Shown here in pieces: positions 54,002 through 58,120 of a stretch of 58,120 nucleotides of DNA. Each line of letters opens with the position of its first letter. Positions within the stretch are counted from its first letter, which is position 1. The stretch is from assembly GCA_019358945.1 (NCBI GenBank), contig JAHHIE010000042.1, positions 1 through 58,120 of the forward strand, read 5' to 3'. The notes under the pieces are model-generated. The model was not told where the DNA came from. It worked only from the letters and a program-made list of their open reading frames with translations, and did no database searches. This stretch comes from Stenomitos rutilans HA7619-LM2. GTDB lineage: Bacteria > Cyanobacteriota > Cyanobacteriia > Leptolyngbyales > Leptolyngbyaceae. A program made the position numbers and the translations under genes.

Positions 54002-54196
54002 ATGAAAAGAACAGCAATGATCCGGCACCTTGTCCAGAAAGCCTTGTACGTCAAAAAATTGACTCCTGACATTGAAAACGAGATCAACTACGAACTCACA
54101 CGCTTAGGGCACATTTCAGATGTTGATTTTGAAGCGCTTGAACTTCTGATGTCCGAGATGGATGCTGGGCGCATTCAATTGGTTCCTAGCCCCTAA
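54002..54196 (+). CDS. small conserved-looking protein
   Basis: The 64-residue protein is mostly helical: MIRHLVQKALYVKKLTPDIE, NEINYELTRLGHISDVDFEA and LELLMSEMDAGRIQLVP. Short acidic proteins with a LTPxIExxINxxL pattern recur in cyanobacteria, but I know no function. The start is Met1, or Met6 (MIRH), with no clear Shine-Dalgarno. It is monocistronic and followed by 180 bases without a gene. Confidence 0.6.
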   Translation: MKRTAMIRHLVQKALYVKKLTPDIENEINYELTRLGHISDVDFEALELLMSEMDAGRIQLVPSP

Positions 54197-54377
54197 AGGC
54201 AGCGTCCCTTATCACATCTCTCCGCTATCGCTGAGTTACTTTGAGGAATTGACACCTCTAGAGTTCTAATGAGTGTAATGTTCGATGCAATGCACTCTAC
54301 AAGCTTAATTTTGTCTGGTTGATTTAGCAGCCACTGGTTTCATCCTTTGGGTTGCTGGCTTTATGCCAACAGCAGCG

Positions 54378-55520
54378 TTAGCTTGATTGCAAAGTACTTG
54401 CCATGCGTTGAAGTTTTCTACCCACTTCTTCCATTGTGTAGAAGAAGGTGAAAAAGCGTAGAAGTTCATCGATCGGGTAATCTGCTTGCTCTATACGCTG
54501 TAAATGCTGCACCTGCTCGGTCGCTTGCGACAAGCTATTTTCCAGGTTTGGTAGCAAGAGATGCGTGTCATGTGCTTTCACGGCTGTTGCTAGAGAAAGC
54601 AGGGCGATTGTGGTTTCCTGGGAGAGTTGAGTTAAATAGGGTGATAGCCGTTGCCAAAACGTATCCTGCTGCCTTGCCAGGATGGTGTGTTCCATCGTGA
54701 GGATATGCTCCCAAAGGCGGCGCACAAGAAACTCCCAGGCTTCATTGACTTGCGTTGCAGACAATACACCCGCCCGCCCTTCGCGCATCTCCTGCAATAG
54801 CGCTCGGCTTTTTTGAAGTGAGCTGATGATTGTAAGCTTTAAGGCATCAACGTTGAGACGATCGTACTCTCCTGTCAGCGCACCAGTCATCACCAGCTGA
54901 TAAAACTGCTCAAGGCTTACTAACGTCTCCGCTAAGCAGCGCCGCAGTTCATCATCGACACGAGAGGGAAAGATAAATTGATTAACCAGCAGCGCTGAAC
55001 CAATTCCCAGTAGTGTTTCTAAGGCTCTACCCCACGCATACAGCCAGGGGGAGTGATGGTAATTTAAAATGACGATCGCCGAAATATAGCCCGACAGCTT
55101 TGCGGCTTCATTAAATTTCCAAACCGAGGAGAGAAAAATGGTGAGGAAAACACTGCCTATTAAAGACCAGGGGCTGCTACCAAATAACGTGGCGATGAGC
55201 GCGCCAATGAGCGCACCAATGGCCGTTCCAATCAACCGTTGCACACTCAGCGTTACGGTGCTGCCAGCTGTCGATCCCATGACAATAATGGCTGCAATGA
55301 CCGCATAAAATGGGTATTCCCAGTGCAGCATTTGGGCGAGAATGTAGGCGAGTGCTGCCGCGATCGCGGTCTTAAGCGCCATTTTGCCCAGCAGTAGTAA
55401 CGCCAGCCCGTTTGGAGATTTTAACCACTCGTACCAAGCAGTGAAACCAGGGCGCTTGCGCTTAACAGCGCAATTGGGGACTTGCTCCTGGCATCTGGCA
55501 TCTGTCTCTGGCCCTCTCAC
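54378..55520 (-). CDS. FUSC-family integral membrane protein (aromatic acid exporter-like)
   Basis: The 380-residue protein has six N-terminal membrane helices (LALLLLGKMALKTAIAAALA, YPFYAVIAAIIVMGSTAGST, IGTAIGALIGALIATLFGSS and so on to residue ~185). A long helical cytoplasmic domain follows (residues 190-375). This matches FUSC proteins (AaeB/fusaric-acid resistance-like, YccS). Members export aromatic acids or similar compounds, but the substrate here is unknown. The start is GTG at 55520 with AGGGG upstream, and the first ~20 residues derive from repeat-like DNA. It follows the HD-GYP gene by ten bases and is probably in an operon with it. Confidence 0.85.
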   Translation of the reverse strand: MRGPETDARCQEQVPNCAVKRKRPGFTAWYEWLKSPNGLALLLLGKMALKTAIAAALAYILAQMLHWEYPFYAVIAAIIVMGSTAGSTVTLSVQRLIGTAIGALIGALIATLFGSSPWSLIGSVFLTIFLSSVWKFNEAAKLSGYISAIVILNYHHSPWLYAWGRALETLLGIGSALLVNQFIFPSRVDDELRRCLAETLVSLEQFYQLVMTGALTGEYDRLNVDALKLTIISSLQKSRALLQEMREGRAGVLSATQVNEAWEFLVRRLWEHILTMEHTILARQQDTFWQRLSPYLTQLSQETTIALLSLATAVKAHDTHLLLPNLENSLSQATEQVQHLQRIEQADYPIDELLRFFTFFYTMEEVGRKLQRMASTLQSS

Positions 55521-55530
55521 AGCTTACCCC

Positions 55531-57168
55531 TCACACTTCTTCAAGCACAGAATGCCCTAGCACTGCAAAAATCTGGCGCTGTTCAAACAGCTCAACCAAA
55601 TCGTAATTGAGTTTGGATTGCACTGCTTCTTGCCGCAAGATTTTTAGCGCTGTTGGAACCGAAAGGCTGCGTTTATAGGGACGATCGCCTGCTGTCAGGG
55701 CATCGTAAATATCCGCGATCGCCATCATCTGCGACTGAATGGGAATATCCGGTTGCTTTAAGCCTAGCGGATAGCCACTACCGTCAAGCTTTTCATGATG
55801 ACCATAGGCGATCGCGGGCACATTCTGAAGCTGCTTGGTCCAGGGAATTTGCTTCAAGAAATCGTAGGTATGGGTCACGTGGGATTGAATCGCATCCCGT
55901 TCCAACGGTGTGAGCGTACCGCGTAGTATTACAAGCTGCATCATTTCCTCTGGAGAGATTAACGGCTTGAGCTGACCATCAACATCTCGGTAGGTGTAAT
56001 GGGCTAACTCACGCAGTTGCGCTAATGGTTCTTCAGCCAGAACTCGCGGTTCGTTGGTTTCTACCAGCAGCGTCCAATAGTGATCAAGTTGGGCAATCGC
56101 CCGCTCCAAGGTTTTATCCAGCATGTTGAATTGCTGACAGTGGGTACAGTCAACCTTGCCATCTGGTGCCGCTTTGTGACTGGGATGTTCGACTAAATGC
56201 TTGAATTTTGCTTGAGCACATTCCATCTCTAGCGTTCGCTGGGCAAGCGCAAACCGATTGCGGATCACTTCAAGCTGCATCGGAAACAGTTTCTTCTGTT
56301 TGCCCAGAATAGCCTCTGGCACGCCAACCTTGCCAAAGTCATGAAGCAAAGCAGCGTAACGGATTTCCTGAATCTGCCGCTCGTTGAAGTAAATTGGCTG
56401 GAGTGCGCCGATCGTAACCGCATTCGCTTCCTGGCTGAGCCGTACAGTTAGATCAGCGACTCGCTCTGAGTGACCAGAAGTGCATGGATCGCGGGCTTCA
56501 ATGATTTGCACTGACGCTTTGACAAAGCCTTCAAACAAATGCTCAATGCTTTCTTGCAGTTGGTTGCGCTCAATGCAAATAGCCGCCTGACTGGCAAGCG
56601 ATTGCAGCACTCGCTTCTCCCAATCCAAATAGGGTTGCGTCTCGTCTATAGCGTTCTCAGCCGTAATTACCGTTTCTGGATCACGCTTACGGTTGATGAG
56701 CTGAAGCACGCCAATCATCTCGCGCTCCTGATTCTGCATCGGTAGCACCAGCACCGATCGCGTCCGATAGGAGATGCTGCGGTCGAAGCTGCGATCGAGT
56801 TGATAAGGCACCCCTTCTGGTAAATCGTATGCATCTGGGATATTTAAGCTTTCCCCCGTCAAGGCGACATAGCCAGCTAGACTTTTAGGAGTCATCGGCA
56901 TGGCAAACTCTTGAAAGGAAGCGGCTGGTTGGGAAAAGTTTTGCGCAACTTTGAACCAAAGCTTCGGTTCATCGCCCGTGCGATCGACCAAGTAAACACT
57001 ACCCGCATCGCTACAGGTAATTTCACGACTTTTGGTCAAAATCAGAGTTAATAGAGCACCTAAGTCATGAGTACTGGAAAGCGCCGTGCCGATCGCCAGA
57101 AGTTGTTCAATTAATCCAGAGCACTCAGTCGTTTCCTGGGACTGATCCCGGCTATCGGTCATATCCAA
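55531..57168 (-). CDS. GAF-HD-GYP phosphodiesterase-type protein
   Basis: The 545-residue protein has an N-terminal GAF domain (residues ~25-200; SREITCSDAGSVYLVDRTGD, MIGVLQLINRK). An HD-GYP domain follows: GHSERVADL at 232, HDFGK at 276-280, and HHEKLDGSGYP at 457-467, so the c-di-GMP phosphodiesterase motifs are complete. Between the HD and GYP halves there is an extra ~110 residues (310-415) including PDGKVDCTHCQQ. The GAF domain may bind a cyclic nucleotide or other ligand and control the output. There is no membrane anchor. FUSC follows directly and may be coexpressed. Confidence 0.92.
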   Translation of the reverse strand: MDMTDSRDQSQETTECSGLIEQLLAIGTALSSTHDLGALLTLILTKSREITCSDAGSVYLVDRTGDEPKLWFKVAQNFSQPAASFQEFAMPMTPKSLAGYVALTGESLNIPDAYDLPEGVPYQLDRSFDRSISYRTRSVLVLPMQNQEREMIGVLQLINRKRDPETVITAENAIDETQPYLDWEKRVLQSLASQAAICIERNQLQESIEHLFEGFVKASVQIIEARDPCTSGHSERVADLTVRLSQEANAVTIGALQPIYFNERQIQEIRYAALLHDFGKVGVPEAILGKQKKLFPMQLEVIRNRFALAQRTLEMECAQAKFKHLVEHPSHKAAPDGKVDCTHCQQFNMLDKTLERAIAQLDHYWTLLVETNEPRVLAEEPLAQLRELAHYTYRDVDGQLKPLISPEEMMQLVILRGTLTPLERDAIQSHVTHTYDFLKQIPWTKQLQNVPAIAYGHHEKLDGSGYPLGLKQPDIPIQSQMMAIADIYDALTAGDRPYKRSLSVPTALKILRQEAVQSKLNYDLVELFEQRQIFAVLGHSVLEEV

Positions 57169-57302
57169 CCTCGGAGGGCGAGCAGTAGAGAGCCTGAGCT
57201 GTCAAAAGGGATGTTGAAAGCCACTTCAAGCAAGCAATGTCAAGCAGATGAAGCCATGAAAAAGCTCCAAGCAACGCTGAGACACCTCACTTCCCATAGG
57301 TA

Positions 57303-57348
57303 ACAAACATTTATTCAACAGACAATGTAAGCATTACGTAATGTTTGT
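57303..57348. promoter_or_regulatory. nested inverted repeats upstream of the HD-GYP gene
   Basis: ACAAACATT at 57303 is inverted as AATGTTTGT at 57340, and the palindrome CATTACGTAATG lies at 57332-57343. It is about 140-180 bases upstream of the HD-GYP start. It could be an operator for a dimeric regulator, but no factor can be named. Confidence 0.35.
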
Positions 57349-57541
57349 ATCCCTTAAAGACAGCCTGAACAAAATTGCTGGCGCAAGTGTACTAGTTGGC
57401 TTTAATCACTAGAATAGTCCGCGTCAAAATATTTATAGAAGGCGACCGCAAGACTTAATCGAATCTCCATCAAATTGCAAGTCTAACGATCGCGCGCTTG
57501 ATGCTTAAACCGCTACGCAAAGCAGAACCAAAGCACCCTTT

Positions 57542-57599
57542 AAAAAACTATCCGCTCCTACCAGGCGTTCAAGTCAACAGAACAGCCTAGTAGGAGCGG
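57542..57599 (-). terminator. strong Rho-independent terminator
   Basis: On the minus strand CCGCTCCTACTAGGC (57585-57599) pairs with GCCTGGTAGGAGCGG (57552-57566) with one mismatch over a ~19-base loop. Three to four bases later comes TTTTTT (57542-57547). It ends some transcript coming from the right, other than psbD, which has its own terminator at 57915. Confidence 0.8.
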
Positions 57600-57699
57600 T
57601 GTAGCGGGTCTTCAAACTGAAACCAGACTGCCGGAAGGAACTCCGAATCAGCCATTGCATCCGTGTGTACTGAGTATCACTCGGACTGAAGGTTGACTG

Positions 57700-57771
57700 T
57701 TAGAGAACAGCCCCAGCACACAGCCGGCTAACTTCAGCTTGATGACCCAGGCATTTACTACTATCTGGCAT
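57700..57771 (-). CDS. putative 23-residue peptide behind an ideal Shine-Dalgarno
   Basis: ATG at 57771 is preceded by TTAGGAGGTGAT with the AGGAGG core eight bases before the ATG, the best Shine-Dalgarno seen in the window. The frame encodes MPDSSKCLGHQAEVSRLCAG AVL and stops at 57700. It has two Cys and no hydrophobic anchor. It lies between the psbD terminator and another terminator, so it could be a small independent gene or the leader peptide of a regulatory RNA. I do not recognise the peptide. Confidence 0.45.
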   Translation of the reverse strand: MPDSSKCLGHQAEVSRLCAGAVL

Positions 57772-57807
57772 GGGCATCACCTCCTAAATCCTAAACGGCA
57801 TAATTTC

Positions 57808-57850
57808 AAAAGGTTGGAACCCGCAGGCTCCAAGTGGTTCACCACCTTTT
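57808..57850 (-). ncRNA. possible structured RNA element (three-way junction)
   Basis: Read on the minus strand, AAAAGG (57850-57845) pairs with CCTTTT (57813-57808). Inside are GTGG-TGAA-CCAC (57845-57834, sharing one base with the outer stem) and GGAGCC-TGCG-GGTTCC (57831-57816). One pair is G-U on the minus strand but A-C on the plus strand, so the fold favours minus-strand RNA. It lies about 25 bases before the Shine-Dalgarno of the 23-residue frame. It does not match any riboswitch consensus I know, including the glutamine-II type. Confidence 0.4.
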
Positions 57851-57914
57851 CTTAAGGTAACACACCAAATCAGAAATGGGGAGCATGACGTAGTGCCTCA
57901 AAGAAGTCATTTAC

Positions 57915-57944
57915 AAAGAAAAAGCCCCTGCGATCGCAGGGGCT
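57915..57944 (-). terminator. psbD terminator built on a HIP1 palindrome
   Basis: AGCCCCTGCGATCGCAGGGG CT (57923-57944) is a perfect self-complementary 22-mer whose centre is GCGATCGC. On the minus strand it is followed by TTTTTCTTTG. It lies about 50 bases after the psbD stop. Confidence 0.92.
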
Positions 57945-57992
57945 GTATACCCGACTAAAACAAGTTAGACCTAACCACGTTGAACGCTAACT

Positions 57993-58120
<128 letters not shown>

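Noticed and set aside
57808-57850. Glutamine-II (glnA/downstream-peptide) riboswitch
   Set aside because: The layout is similar, but the consensus bases that I know for that riboswitch are absent.

Overview
The window is chromosomal DNA from a cyanobacterium. Three things show this. The octamer GCGATCGC (the HIP1 palindrome) and its core CGATCG occur throughout. Photosynthesis genes are present: psbD, cut by the right edge, and acsF for the oxidative chlorophyll cyclase. Many other genes are typical of cyanobacteria, including a PRC-barrel protein, DUF2996, an RRM RNA-binding protein, Uma2, a lipid-A-disaccharide-synthase-related protein and HEAT/PBS-lyase repeats. The mixture of toxin-antitoxin modules, decayed genes and many dispersed short repeats suggests a filamentous, Leptolyngbya-like lineage, but that placement is inference.

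Layout. The left edge holds the 5' end of a 16S rRNA gene on the minus strand, its roughly 220-base leader and a clear rrn promoter. From 0.9 to 13.5 kb lie housekeeping and stand-alone enzymes: nadC, a C39-like peptidase, argS, a ferritin-like protein, an LCM-type methyltransferase, an alkyltransferase-like protein, a PD-(D/E)XK nuclease, a DUF442 phosphatase, nth, mtnP, a VOC protein and an LpxB-related protein. From 13.8 to 16.4 kb there is a decayed glycine-zipper gene, then a toxin-antitoxin pair sitting between a truncated and an intact copy of yidD, then a VanX-like dipeptidase. From 16.5 to 26.1 kb are an ABC exporter, an M48 protease, a rhodanese, an M50 site-2 protease and aspS. From 26.1 to 31.2 kb is an accessory stretch: a PIN toxin-antitoxin pair, an LRR-protein kinase, a ParE-type pair with a broken toxin, a membrane pentapeptide-repeat protein and a small-protein/aspartic-protease pair with a nonsense codon. 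From 31.4 to 43.2 kb come smc, a PRC-barrel protein, a SET protein, a histidine kinase, a HEAT protein and a RarA-methyltransferase fusion. From 43.3 kb to the end are a decayed Uma2 gene, a CDF transporter with lpxA, an RRM protein, a pentapeptide protein, a beta-barrel protein, acsF, a TM2 protein, DUF2996, a hydrolase, a TPR protein, FUSC, HD-GYP and the end of psbD.

Two themes stand out. First, word-like short repeats (GGCTAAA, GGCAGAA, GGGATGA, GGTCAGC, CCCCATT, GTGTGGG) fill many intergenic gaps. Closely similar stretches also lie in frame inside the LpxB-related, smc, histidine kinase and outer-membrane genes, so they look like mobile or expanding sequence that has entered genes. Second, small accessory genes are decaying: at least five carry one or two point lesions (frameshift or nonsense) with the remaining reading frame still recognisable. 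The most intriguing unexplained segment is 57.54-57.92 kb on the minus strand. It lies between two strong terminators and holds a possible three-way-junction RNA followed by an ideal Shine-Dalgarno and a 23-codon open frame.

No tRNA gene, CRISPR array, transposase or prophage gene was recognised.
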